The notes below the pieces were generated by a model, which was not told the DNA's origin, did not search any database, and worked only from the letters and a program-made list of their open reading frames with translations. A stretch of 64,000 bases of DNA from Microbacterium sp. TPD7012. GTDB lineage: Bacteria; Actinomycetota; Actinomycetes; Actinomycetales; Microbacteriaceae. This document shows positions 51,332 to 60,144 of the stretch, piece by piece. The DNA is taken from contig NZ_QDFV01000002.1 in NCBI RefSeq assembly GCF_003075395.1, positions 186,001 to 250,000 on the forward strand, in the 5' to 3' direction. Every line of letters begins with the position of its first letter. Position 1 is the first letter of the stretch. The position numbers were made by a program, and so were the translations under genes.

Positions 51332-53656
51332 ATGACCGAGATCTCGGCCTCCGACCTGACCCTCGAGGAGAAGGCGTCGCTGACCAGCGGCGCGGACTTC
51401 TGGACCACGAAAGCGGTCGATCGGGCCGACATCCGCTCGGTGATGATGACCGACGGCCCGCACGGCCTCCGCAAGCAGATGGGCGGCACGGATCACCTGG
51501 GTCTCGCCAGCAGCGTTCCGGCGACCTGCTTCCCGCCCGCCGTCGGCATCGGTTCGTCGTGGGATCCGGAGCTCATCGAGCGGGTCGGCGCGGCGATCGG
51601 CGTCGAGGCCGCGATCGAAGACGTCGCGGTCGTGCTCGGACCCGGGATCAACATCAAGCGGTCGCCGCTGTGCGGGCGCAACTTCGAGTACTTCTCCGAG
51701 GATCCGATCGTCTCGGGCGTGCTCGGCGCCGCCTCCGTGCGCGGCGTGCAGTCGCAGGGCGTCGGCACGTCGCTCAAGCACTTCGCCGCGAACAACCAGG
51801 AGTTCGACCGGATGCGTGCGAGCTCCGACGTCGATCCTCGTCCGCTGCGCGAGATCTACCTGCGCGGCTTCGAGCGGGTCGTGAAGGATGCCGTGCCGTG
51901 GACGGTCATGTGCTCGTACAACAAGCTCAACGGCGTCTGGACCTCGGAGGACCCGTGGCTGCTCACGAGCGTGCTGCGCGAGGACTGGGGCTTCGACGGG
52001 CTCGTCGTCTCGGACTGGGGTGCCGTGAACGACCGCGTCGCCGGCGTCGCCGCGGGGCTCGACCTCGAGATGCCGGCATCCGGCGGACGCACCGACGCGC
52101 AGCTCGTCGCGGCCGTGCGCGCCGGGACGCTCGATGAGAGCGTGCTCGACACCGCCGCCGCCCGCATCGTCGACCTCGTGCGCAAGGCGGGTGAGCGCCC
52201 CGTCGTCGATGGTCCGCTCGACGTCGACGCCCATCATGCTCTCGCCCGCGAGGCGGCCGGTCGGTCGATCGTGCTCCTCAAGAACGAGGCCCTTCGCGCG
52301 GTTCCCGAGCCTGTCGAAGGGCAGGGGCCCGTCCTGCCGTTCGCGCCGACGCAGCGGATCGCGGTCATCGGCGCCTTCGCGACGGAGCCCCGCTTCCAGG
52401 GCGCCGGTTCCTCGCTGATCAACCCCACCCGCGTGGACACGGCGCTCGACGCGCTGCGAGCCGTCGGCGGCGACCTCGTGTCCTACGCTCCGGGCTTCGC
52501 CGTCGAGGGCGGTGCGATCGCGGCATCCGGTCGTCCGGCGGACGAGCTGCGGGCCGAGGCCGTCGCGGTGGCTGCCGCCGCCGAGGTGGCCGTGGTCTTC
52601 CTCGGCCTGCCCGCAGCGGAGGAATCCGAGGGCTTCGATCGCGAGCACATCGACCTTCCTGCCGACCAGCTCGTCCTGCTCGATGCCGTGGTCGACGCGA
52701 ATCCGCACACGGTGGTCGTCCTGTCCAACGGCGGCGTGGTCGCCCTGCCCTTCGCCGACCGCGTGCCCGCGATCGTGGAGAGCTGGCTGCTCGGCCAGGC
52801 GGGAGGCAGCGCCGTCGCCGACGTGCTCTACGGTGCCGTCAACCCCTCGGGGAAGCTCACCGAGACGATTCCGGTGCGCCTGGCGGACAACCCCTCCTTC
52901 GGCAACTTCCCCGGTGAGTTCGGGCACGTCCGCTACGGTGAGGGCCTGCTCGTCGGCTACCGCTGGTATGACGCGAAGGGGCTCGACGTGACGTTCCCCT
53001 TCGGTCACGGGCTGTCCTACACGACCTTCGCCTACGGCAGCACGACCGCCGAGGTCGACCCCGACGGCGACATCGTCGTGCACCTCGAGGTGACGAACAC
53101 GGGTGACCGCGACGGACGCGAGGTCGTGCAGGTGTACGTCGCGCCGGTCCGGTCGATCGTGCAGCGCGCGCCGCGCGAGCTCAAGGCCTTCGCCTCTGTG
53201 GAGCTCGCCGCCGGAGAGACCAGGACCGTCGAGCTCGTGGTGCGCCGCCAGGACCTCGCGTACTGGGACGTGCGCGTGGATCGGTGGATCGTCGAGGGCG
53301 GCGAGTACACCGTCGATGTCGCCGCATCCAGCCGCGACATCCGCGCGACGGTCTCGGCGCAGGTCGAGGGGGACGAGATCCTCCTCCCGCTCACGCTGAA
53401 CTCCTCGGTCGGAGACGTCCTGGCGCACCCGATCGCCGGGCCGATCGTCATGGGCGCCCTCGGCGGCTTCCTCGGCGAGCTGTCCGGTGCCGACTCCTCG
53501 GCGGCGTCGATGATGCCGAACGACGAGGCGATGGAGAAGATGATGGCCTCGTTCCCGATCGGCCGACTCATCGGCTTCCCCGGCGTCGACGTCTCGCACG
53601 AGCAGGTCGAGCAGCTGCTCGCGGCCGCGAACGCGGGTGGTTCCGTCCCGGCGTGA
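51332..53656 (+). CDS. Glycoside hydrolase family 3 beta-glucosidase with a repeat-encoded insertion
   Basis: 774 residues, no signal peptide, so probably intracellular. The GH3 N-domain has MTDGPHGLRKQ, VLGPGINIKRSPLCGRNFEYFSEDP and the nucleophile motif VVSDWGAV (D228). The C-domain and fibronectin III-like domain follow (FPFGHGLSYTTFAY, VHLEVTNTGDRDGREVVQVYV). A tail of about 90 residues after that is atypical. Residues 320-333 (ALRAVPEPVEGQGP) lie between VLLKNE and VLPF, where relatives have a short loop; the DNA there is a family A palindromic repeat. The frame remains open. It is controlled by the divergent TetR gene. Confidence 0.94.
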   Translation: MTEISASDLTLEEKASLTSGADFWTTKAVDRADIRSVMMTDGPHGLRKQMGGTDHLGLASSVPATCFPPAVGIGSSWDPELIERVGAAIGVEAAIEDVAVVLGPGINIKRSPLCGRNFEYFSEDPIVSGVLGAASVRGVQSQGVGTSLKHFAANNQEFDRMRASSDVDPRPLREIYLRGFERVVKDAVPWTVMCSYNKLNGVWTSEDPWLLTSVLREDWGFDGLVVSDWGAVNDRVAGVAAGLDLEMPASGGRTDAQLVAAVRAGTLDESVLDTAAARIVDLVRKAGERPVVDGPLDVDAHHALAREAAGRSIVLLKNEALRAVPEPVEGQGPVLPFAPTQRIAVIGAFATEPRFQGAGSSLINPTRVDTALDALRAVGGDLVSYAPGFAVEGGAIAASGRPADELRAEAVAVAAAAEVAVVFLGLPAAEESEGFDREHIDLPADQLVLLDAVVDANPHTVVVLSNGGVVALPFADRVPAIVESWLLGQAGGSAVADVLYGAVNPSGKLTETIPVRLADNPSFGNFPGEFGHVRYGEGLLVGYRWYDAKGLDVTFPFGHGLSYTTFAYGSTTAEVDPDGDIVVHLEVTNTGDRDGREVVQVYVAPVRSIVQRAPRELKAFASVELAAGETRTVELVVRRQDLAYWDVRVDRWIVEGGEYTVDVAASSRDIRATVSAQVEGDEILLPLTLNSSVGDVLAHPIAGPIVMGALGGFLGELSGADSSAASMMPNDEAMEKMMASFPIGRLIGFPGVDVSHEQVEQLLAAANAGGSVPA
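52290..52321 (+). repeat. Palindromic repeat family A inserted in the GH3 gene
   Basis: CCCTTCG and CGAAGGG form the ends of a hairpin. The right half (GGTTCCCGAGCCTGTCGAAG) is the reverse complement of the serS copy with few changes. It encodes VPEPVEGQ in this frame. Confidence 0.8.
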
Positions 53657-53669
53657 CCGATGGCTCCCG

Positions 53670-55070
53670 CTACCCGCGCGGTTCGAAGCGCGTGGGGGCG
53701 TGGGTCGCCGCGACCAGCGCGCGCAGATCCTCCAGCGTCGAAGGTGCGGCGTCGAGCGCGCGCGCCTGCACCAGCACGTTGCCGAGAGCGGTCGCCTCGA
53801 CGGGGCCGGCCAGCACGGAGAGGCCCGTGCGGTCGGCCGTCGCCTGGCAGAGCAGGCGGTTGAGCGACCCGCCGCCGACGAGGTGGATGCTGTCGATCTC
53901 GCGTCCGGCGAGAGCGGATGCCGTCTGCACGGCCTCCGCGAACGCCGCCGCGATCGACTCGACGATGCTCCGCGCGAAGCCCGCTCTCGACGACGGAGCG
54001 TCCGCGCCCAGAAGGGCCGCGATACGGGTCGGCATGTCGCCCGGCGCGCTGAGCGACGGGTCGTTCGCATCGAACAGCGGCACGTCCTCGTCGACGGCGG
54101 ATGCCGCGGCCAGCAGCTCCGGCAGGTCGACGGGTGTGCCGTCCTCGGCCTCCCAGGCGCGCACCGTCTCGCTGAGCAGCCAGAGCCCGGTGACGTTGTG
54201 CAGGAACCGGTAGCGGCCATCGACGCCGAGCTCGTGCGTGAAGTTCGCGTCGCGCGCGGCATCCGTCAGCACCGGGTCGGTCAGCTCCAGACCCACGAGG
54301 CCCCAGGTGCCGCACGAGATGTACGCCGCCGAGGGCGTGGCCATCGGCACCGCTGCGACCGCGGAGGCGGTGTCGTGCGAGCCGACGGCGATGACCGGCA
54401 GTCGGGCGCCGATGCGCTCGACCAGCTCGGGGCGGAGTTCGCCGACCACCGTGCCGGGGTCGACGAGATCCGGCAGCAGGGCGGCGGGGATGCCCAGCCG
54501 ATCTGCGAGCTCGGTGTCCCACTCCCCGCTCCCCACGCGCAGCAGCCCTGTCGTCGAGGCGTTGGTGCGCTCGGCGACGCGCGCTCCGGTGAGGAGGAAG
54601 GCGAGGAGATCCGGGATGAGCAGCGCCGTGTCGGCGTCGTCGAGGCGCGTGTCGACGCGGTACTGGTACAGGGTGTTGAACGGCAGGAACTGCAGGCCGT
54701 TGCGACCGTAGAGCTCGGTGAAGGGGGCGATCGCGTGCACCTCCTCGACGCCGCGCGCCGTCCGCTCGTCCCGGTAGTGGAAGGGCTCGGCGAGCAGCTC
54801 GCCGTGCGCGAGGAGTCCGTAGTCGACGGCCCACGAGTCGATGCCGATGCTCTCGATCGCCGGCTCCCGTCGGACCGCCTGCGCCAGCCCCTCGACCACG
54901 TGCTCGTACAGCGCCGCGAAGTCCCAGTGCAGGCCGTCCTCGCGTTCGACGGGGCCGTTGGGGAAGCGGGAGACGAGCTCGAGCTCGAGCGTGCCCTCGT
55001 CGACGCGCCCGATCATGACCCGACCGCTGGTCGCCCCGAGGTCGACGGCCGCGACGGCGCGCAGGGTCAT
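53670..55070 (-). CDS. rhaB: Rhamnulokinase
   Basis: 466 residues of the FGGY carbohydrate kinase family. It phosphorylates L-rhamnulose at C1. The N-terminal phosphate-binding motif is AVDLGATSGRVMIGRV; VGSHDTASAVAAVP, AYISCGTWGLVGLEL and HLVGGGSLNRLLCQATAD are typical of RhaB. GGAGGACGTC precedes the ATG at 55070. It is the last gene of the rhaI-rhaDE-rhaB operon, 22 bp after its neighbour. The isomerase and aldolase genes beside it support the substrate. Confidence 0.95.
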   Translation of the reverse strand: MTLRAVAAVDLGATSGRVMIGRVDEGTLELELVSRFPNGPVEREDGLHWDFAALYEHVVEGLAQAVRREPAIESIGIDSWAVDYGLLAHGELLAEPFHYRDERTARGVEEVHAIAPFTELYGRNGLQFLPFNTLYQYRVDTRLDDADTALLIPDLLAFLLTGARVAERTNASTTGLLRVGSGEWDTELADRLGIPAALLPDLVDPGTVVGELRPELVERIGARLPVIAVGSHDTASAVAAVPMATPSAAYISCGTWGLVGLELTDPVLTDAARDANFTHELGVDGRYRFLHNVTGLWLLSETVRAWEAEDGTPVDLPELLAAASAVDEDVPLFDANDPSLSAPGDMPTRIAALLGADAPSSRAGFARSIVESIAAAFAEAVQTASALAGREIDSIHLVGGGSLNRLLCQATADRTGLSVLAGPVEATALGNVLVQARALDAAPSTLEDLRALVAATHAPTRFEPRG

Positions 55071-55092
55071 GACGTCCTCCCGACCGAGGAGG

Positions 55093-57129
55093 TCATCGCA
55101 GGAAGGCCGCGGCGACGCCGGAGTCGACGGGGATGTGGAGTCCGGTCGTGCGGCTGAGCTCGGGTCCTGTGAGCACGAAGACGGCATCCGCCACGTTCTC
55201 GGGCACGACCTCTCGCTTGAGGATCGTGCGGTTCGCGTAGTACTGGCCCAGGTCCTCTTCGGCCACGCCGTAGGTCGCGGCGCGGTTGGCGCCCCAGCCC
55301 GAGGCGAAGATGCCGGAGCCGCGCACGACGCCGTCGGGGTTGATGCCGTTCACACGGATGCCGTACTCCCCGAGCTCCACGGCCAGCAGCCGCACCTGGT
55401 GCGCCTGATCGGCCTTGGTCGCCGAGTAGGCGATGTTGTTCGGGCCCGCGAAGACCGAGTTCTTCGACGAGATGTAGATGATGTCACCGCCGAGCTTCTG
55501 GTCGATGAGCGCCCGGGCCGCAGCCTTCGAGACGAGGAACGAGCCCTTCGCCATCACGTCATGCTGCAGGTCCCAGTCCTTCTCGGTGGTCTCCAGCAGC
55601 GGCTTCGAGAGGGAGAGCCCCGCGTTGTTCACGACGAGGTCGACGCCGCCGAACGCGAGCAGCGCCTGGTTCAGCGCGGCCTGGATCGCGTCGGCATCCG
55701 CCACGTTCGCCGCGACGCCGATCGCGACGTCGGCATTCCCGAGCTCCGCCGCGGCGGCCTGCGCCTTCTCGAGGTCGAGGTCGGCGATGACGACGCAGGC
55801 GCCCTCCGCCGCGAGACGGGTGGCGATGGCCTTCCCGATCCCGGATGCCGCACCCGTGACGAACGCGATACGGCCCTGGTGGCTCTGGGGCTTCGGCATC
55901 CGCTGCAGCTTCGCCTCCTCCAGCGCCCAGTACTCGATGCGGAACTTCTCGGCGTCGGAGATGGGGGAGTAGGTGGACAGCGCCTCTGCGCCGCGCATCA
56001 CGTTGATGGCGTTGACGTAGAACTCGCCGGCCACGCGGGCGGTCTGCTTGTTGGCGCCGTAGGAGAACATGCCCACGCCGGGGATCAGGACGATGAGCGG
56101 GTCGGCGCCCCGGATCGCGGGGGAGTCCGTCGACGCGTGCGCGTCGTAGTAGGCCTGGTAGTCGGCGCGGTACTCCTCGTGGAGCTCGTGCAGACGCGCA
56201 GTCTGCTCCTCGATGGATGCCGTCGGGGGCAGGTCGAGGATCAGCGGCTTGACCTTGGTGCGCAGGAAGTGATCGGGGCAGCTGGTGCCGAGGGCGGCGA
56301 GAGCCGGCGCCTTCTCGGACGCCAGGAAGTCGAGCACGACGTCGGCGTCGGTGAAGTGGCCGATCTGGGGGCGGTCGTGCGAGGCGATGCCGCGGACGGT
56401 CGGGGCGAGGGCGGCGGCGCGCTCGCGGCGCTCGCTCTCAGGCAGGGCCTCGTAACCGGCGCGGACGCCGCCGAAGGGCTCCGCCTTGCCGTGCGCGCCG
56501 ATGTACGCGGCGGCCGTGTCGATGATCCAGAGGGAGTTCGCCTCGACCTCTTCGGAGGTGTCGGCCCACGCGGTGATCCCATGACCGCCCAGGATGCAGC
56601 CGATCGCCTGCGGGTTCTCGGCCTTGATCGCCGCGATGTCGAGTCCGAGCTGGAAACCGGGGCGCCGCCACGGCACCCAGACGACCTTGTCGCCGAAGAT
56701 GGTGGACGTCAGCGCTTCGCCGTCGGCGGCGGTCGCGATCGCGATGCCGGAGTCGGGGTGCAGGTGGTCGACGTGCGCGGCATCCACGAGGCCGTGCATC
56801 GCCGTGTCGATCGAGGGAGCCGCGCCGCCCTTGCCGTGCAGGCAGTAGTCGAAGGCCGCGACCATCTCGTCCTCGCGCTCGAGCCCGGGGTAGACGTCCG
56901 TGAGCGCGAGCAGACGGTCGAGCCGCAGCACGGCGAGTCCGGATTCCTTCAGCGTGCCGAGGTCTCCGCCGGATCCCTTGACCCAGAGCAGCTCGACCGG
57001 CCGGCCGGTGACCGGATCGGTCGCCGCGCCCTTCGCGGAGGTGTTGCCGCCGGCGTAGTTCGTGTTCTTCGGGTCGGCGCCCAGGCGGTTCGACCGCGCG
57101 ATGAGAGCGGCAGAGGTCGGGTTCGTCAT
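55093..57129 (-). CDS. Bifunctional rhamnulose-1-phosphate aldolase / lactaldehyde dehydrogenase
   Basis: 678 residues, two enzymes in one chain. The N-terminal half (about 1-400) is a class II aldolase/adducin-like domain that splits rhamnulose 1-phosphate into DHAP and L-lactaldehyde (HGLVDAAHVDHLHPDSGIAIA carries zinc-binding His). The C-terminal half (about 415-678) is a short-chain dehydrogenase with VTGAASGIGKAIA, NNAGLS and YSATKADQ, expected to oxidise lactaldehyde to lactate. The fusion is the RhaEW type of many non-enteric bacteria. It sits between the isomerase and kinase genes. Confidence 0.94.
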   Translation of the reverse strand: MTNPTSAALIARSNRLGADPKNTNYAGGNTSAKGAATDPVTGRPVELLWVKGSGGDLGTLKESGLAVLRLDRLLALTDVYPGLEREDEMVAAFDYCLHGKGGAAPSIDTAMHGLVDAAHVDHLHPDSGIAIATAADGEALTSTIFGDKVVWVPWRRPGFQLGLDIAAIKAENPQAIGCILGGHGITAWADTSEEVEANSLWIIDTAAAYIGAHGKAEPFGGVRAGYEALPESERRERAAALAPTVRGIASHDRPQIGHFTDADVVLDFLASEKAPALAALGTSCPDHFLRTKVKPLILDLPPTASIEEQTARLHELHEEYRADYQAYYDAHASTDSPAIRGADPLIVLIPGVGMFSYGANKQTARVAGEFYVNAINVMRGAEALSTYSPISDAEKFRIEYWALEEAKLQRMPKPQSHQGRIAFVTGAASGIGKAIATRLAAEGACVVIADLDLEKAQAAAAELGNADVAIGVAANVADADAIQAALNQALLAFGGVDLVVNNAGLSLSKPLLETTEKDWDLQHDVMAKGSFLVSKAAARALIDQKLGGDIIYISSKNSVFAGPNNIAYSATKADQAHQVRLLAVELGEYGIRVNGINPDGVVRGSGIFASGWGANRAATYGVAEEDLGQYYANRTILKREVVPENVADAVFVLTGPELSRTTGLHIPVDSGVAAAFLR

Positions 57130-57169
57130 CAGTCTTTTCCTCGGTTCGAAGGGTCGATGGGCGGGGTGC

Positions 57170-58336
57170 TCAGGCGCCCCAGCCGGCCTGCACGCCGCCC
57201 ACGCGCTCGGCGGCGATCTTCTGCTGGTAGCCGGATGCCGCGTACGCGGCCATCGGGTCGCCGGCGAGGCCGCGCGATTCGCGCCACTCGGCCAGGGCCG
57301 GGCGGACGTCGGTGTAGAACGCGTCCATGAAGACGGCGTTCGCGGCGAGGACGTCGCCGGACTTCTGCGCCGCGGTCAGAGCGTCGCGGTCGACGAGCAG
57401 CGCGCGGGCCGTCATCTCCTGCACGTTCAGCACCGAGCGGATCTGGCCGGGGATCTTGTCCTCGACGTTGTGGCACTGGTCGAGCATGAACGCGACATCC
57501 GGGTTGTTCAGCCCGCCGCCGCGGATGACCTCGAAGAGGATGCGGAACAGCTGGAACGGATCGGCCGCGCCGACGATGAGGTCGTCGTCGGCGTAGAAGC
57601 GGGAGTTGAAGTCGAACGACCCGAGCTTGCCGAGGCGCAGCAGCTGCATCACGATGAACTCGATGTTGGTGCCGGGCGCGTGGTGCCCGGTGTCGAGGCA
57701 GACCATGGCCTTGTCGCCGAGCGCGCTCACCTGGGCGTAGGACGTGCCCCAGTCGGGGACGTCGGTGTGGTAGAAAGCCGGCTCGAAGAACTTGTACTCC
57801 AGCACGAGGCGCTGGTCGTCGCCGAGGCGGTCGTAGATCTTCTGCAGCGACTCCTGCAGGCGGTCCTGGCGTCCGCGGAGGTCGGCCTGACCCGGGTAGT
57901 TCGACCCCTCGGCGAGCCAGATCTTGAGGTCGCGGCTGCCGGTGGCGTCCATGACGTCGATGCAGGCGAGGTGGTGGTCGATCGCCTTCTGCCGGATCGC
58001 CGCATCCTCGTGCGTGAGGGCGCCGAACTTGTAGTCGTCGTCCTGGAACGTGTTGGAGTTGATGGTGCCGAGTGCGACGCCGTGGTCCTCCGCGTGCTTG
58101 CGCAGGTCGTCGAAGGAGTCGACGAGGTCCCACGGGATGTGCAGCGCGACCGAGGGAGCGAGGGCGGTGTAGGCGTTCACCTGCGCGGCATCCGCGATCT
58201 TCTCCCACGGATCGCGCGGCGTGCCCGGCGTGCCGAACACCTTGAAGCGGGTGCCGGAGTTGCCGAACGCCCAGCTGGGGAGCTCGATGCCCTGCTGCTC
58301 GAGAGCGGCGAGATTGTCGGTCGAGAGGATGCTCAT
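57170..58336 (-). CDS. rhaI: L-rhamnose isomerase
   Basis: 388 residues. It converts L-rhamnose to L-rhamnulose, the first step of the pathway. The sequence is the Pseudomonas-type isomerase (RhaI) rather than the E. coli RhaA type: TFQDDDYKFGALTHED, WLAEGSNYPGQADLRGRQDRL, EYKFFEPAFYHTDVPDWGTSY and CLDTGHHAPGTNIEF hold the metal-binding Glu, Asp and His residues. GAAGG lies about nine bases before the ATG. It is first in the operon, and a promoter with a palindromic operator precedes it. Confidence 0.95.
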   Translation of the reverse strand: MSILSTDNLAALEQQGIELPSWAFGNSGTRFKVFGTPGTPRDPWEKIADAAQVNAYTALAPSVALHIPWDLVDSFDDLRKHAEDHGVALGTINSNTFQDDDYKFGALTHEDAAIRQKAIDHHLACIDVMDATGSRDLKIWLAEGSNYPGQADLRGRQDRLQESLQKIYDRLGDDQRLVLEYKFFEPAFYHTDVPDWGTSYAQVSALGDKAMVCLDTGHHAPGTNIEFIVMQLLRLGKLGSFDFNSRFYADDDLIVGAADPFQLFRILFEVIRGGGLNNPDVAFMLDQCHNVEDKIPGQIRSVLNVQEMTARALLVDRDALTAAQKSGDVLAANAVFMDAFYTDVRPALAEWRESRGLAGDPMAAYAASGYQQKIAAERVGGVQAGWGA

Positions 58337-58381
58337 GAGGCGCTGCCTTCGGTGTCGGCGCGGTCGACGTCGACCGCGTAA

Positions 58382-58422
58382 TGAATCGTTTCAACAATAG
58401 GACGGATGAAGGGACTCCGCAA
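58382..58422 (-). promoter_or_regulatory. rhaI operon promoter with rhamnose operator
   Basis: On the minus strand: -35 TTGCGG (58417-58422), a 17-base spacer, -10 TATTGT (58394-58399), then directly the dyad TGAAACGATTCA (58382-58393). The operator covers the likely start of transcription, so a bound repressor would block it. The same dyad occurs at 62511 and 62647. Confidence 0.7.
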
Positions 58423-58431
58423 CTGCGGCGC

Positions 58432-58437
58432 TACGGT
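58432..58437 (+). promoter_or_regulatory. -10 box, leaderless promoter of the nucleotidyltransferase gene
   Basis: TACGGT, six bases, ATG at 58444. It excludes the upstream in-frame ATG at 58381, which overlaps the operator. Confidence 0.6.
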
Positions 58438-58443
58438 GTCGCT

Positions 58444-59226
58444 ATGGAACATCAGGAACGCGCGCTGTCCGCGTACGTCGCGCAGGTGGCCGCCGACCCG
58501 CAGGTCCTCGGCGTGGTCCTCATCGGCTCGCTGGCGCGGGGGACGGAGCGGGACGACTCGGATGTCGACGTCTACCTCGTCGTCACCGAGGAGGCGTTCG
58601 CCCGTGCCGGCGCCGAAGACCGATGGGCGTGGATCGATCGACATGGCGTGGACTACCCGGGTTCGTACATCGACGTGAAGCTCGCCGACCTCGCCTATCT
58701 GCGCACGGCGGTCGATCGTGCCGACGACCCCACCAGGGCGTCGTTCGCCGGAGCGCGCGTCGCGTTCACCCGCACCGATGAGCTGGAGCCCCTCGTCCAG
58801 GCGGTCAGCGCCCTCGACGACGAGGTCTGGGCGGGCCGTGTCAGCTCGCACATCGCCCAGGCGCACCTGCACGGCGGATACTTCCTCCGGCAGGCCGAGG
58901 AGCGCGACGACCCCTTCCTGCTCCAGCACGCGGCCGTGCACCTGGCGTTCGCGGCGGCGCGCGCCGCGATCGCGGCCGACCACCGGCTGATGCCGGGGCC
59001 GAAGTACATCCACCGACTGGTCCGGGAGGTGCCCAGCGCCGACGGATTCGTCGCGGCCTGGGACCGCCTGGTCGCCGAGCCGTCCACGGCATCCGCGGAG
59101 GCGCTGACGACGATCCTGGACGACTGGCTGGGCGGCGGCCAGACGCGCGATGAATCCCTCTCGATCTTCATCCGCGACAACGAGCTCGCGTGGCTGCGCG
59201 GCACGACGCCGGCGGAGTACTTCTGA
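58444..59226 (+). CDS. Nucleotidyltransferase-domain protein (aminoglycoside adenylyltransferase-like)
   Basis: 260 residues, soluble. The N-terminal domain has the polymerase-beta-type signature GSLARGTERDDSDVDVYLV with the two catalytic Asp residues, near 26-44. The C-terminal part is helical (about 120-260) and could bind a substrate. Relatives include antibiotic-modifying enzymes and housekeeping proteins of unknown target. It lies between the two rhamnose operons on the opposite strand, with its start 50 bp from the rhamnose operator. The last bases come 6 bp short of the importer gene end. Confidence 0.82.
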   Translation: MEHQERALSAYVAQVAADPQVLGVVLIGSLARGTERDDSDVDVYLVVTEEAFARAGAEDRWAWIDRHGVDYPGSYIDVKLADLAYLRTAVDRADDPTRASFAGARVAFTRTDELEPLVQAVSALDDEVWAGRVSSHIAQAHLHGGYFLRQAEERDDPFLLQHAAVHLAFAAARAAIAADHRLMPGPKYIHRLVREVPSADGFVAAWDRLVAEPSTASAEALTTILDDWLGGGQTRDESLSIFIRDNELAWLRGTTPAEYF

Positions 59227-59232
59227 CACCGG

Positions 59233-60144
59233 TCAGCCCTTGACGGCGCCGCTCGTCATGCCCGCCACGATCTGCCGGTTGAAGAAGATGTACATGACCA
59301 GCGGCGGGATGGTGATGAGCAGGATGTTCATGAACAGCAGGTTCCACTGGCTCAGACTCTGGCTCTGGAAGTTGTAGAGCGTCAGCTGCACAGTCGCGTT
59401 CGCGTCGCCGGGCAGGAAGTAGAGCGGTCCGGTGAAGTCGTTGAACACCGCGACGGACTGCACCACGATCACCGTGATCGCGACGGGCTTGAGCAGCGGC
59501 ATCACGACCGTGAAGAAGAGCCGCAGGGGGCCTGCGCCGTCGATCACCGCCGCCTCGTCGAGCTCGCGCGGGATCGTCGAGATGAACGCGCGGAACAGCA
59601 GGATGCAGAAGCTCAGGCCGAACGTCGCCTCGATGAGGATCATGCCCGGCATGGTCTTGAAGAGCCCGATGCCCTGCAGGACCCAGATCGTCGGCACCAC
59701 GGCGGGCGGGACGATGAGGCCGGCCAGCACGAAGACGTTGATCACGTGGTTCCAGCGCGACTTGCGGCGCTGCAGGATGTACCCGACCATGGCGGCGAAG
59801 ACCACCATGATCGCGACGCTCGCCACGGTGAGCACCGTCGAGTTGATGAACGCGCGCACGAGCATCCAGTCGCGGGTCTCGAGGACCGTGACGACGTTCT
59901 CCCACAGGTACCAGCCCTGCGCCGGCAGCGAGAACTCGAACAGCGAGGCCTCTGCCGGGTTCTTCGCCGCCGTGAGCACGATGAACGCGAACGGGACGAT
60001 GAAGACGATGATCGACGCGATGATCGCGATGATCCCCACCACGTAGCGGCTGAGGAACCGCCGTGGGGTCATCGGACGGCGGTCCTGGCGACGGATCCTC
60101 GCCTTCGACGCACCGGCCGTCGTGATGGTGCGGGTGAGGGTCAT
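59233..60144 (-). CDS. CUT1 ABC transporter permease, rhamnose locus (MalG-like)
   Basis: 303 residues with six membrane segments. The EAA loop is DEAAVIDGAGPLRLFFTVVMPL. The ATG overlaps the stop of the preceding permease. It is the last gene of the importer operon, and no ATPase gene is present. The operon starts at an operator shared with the rhamnose catabolic genes, which assigns rhamnose or rhamnosides as substrate (inference). Confidence 0.93.
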   Translation of the reverse strand: MTLTRTITTAGASKARIRRQDRRPMTPRRFLSRYVVGIIAIIASIIVFIVPFAFIVLTAAKNPAEASLFEFSLPAQGWYLWENVVTVLETRDWMLVRAFINSTVLTVASVAIMVVFAAMVGYILQRRKSRWNHVINVFVLAGLIVPPAVVPTIWVLQGIGLFKTMPGMILIEATFGLSFCILLFRAFISTIPRELDEAAVIDGAGPLRLFFTVVMPLLKPVAITVIVVQSVAVFNDFTGPLYFLPGDANATVQLTLYNFQSQSLSQWNLLFMNILLITIPPLVMYIFFNRQIVAGMTSGAVKG

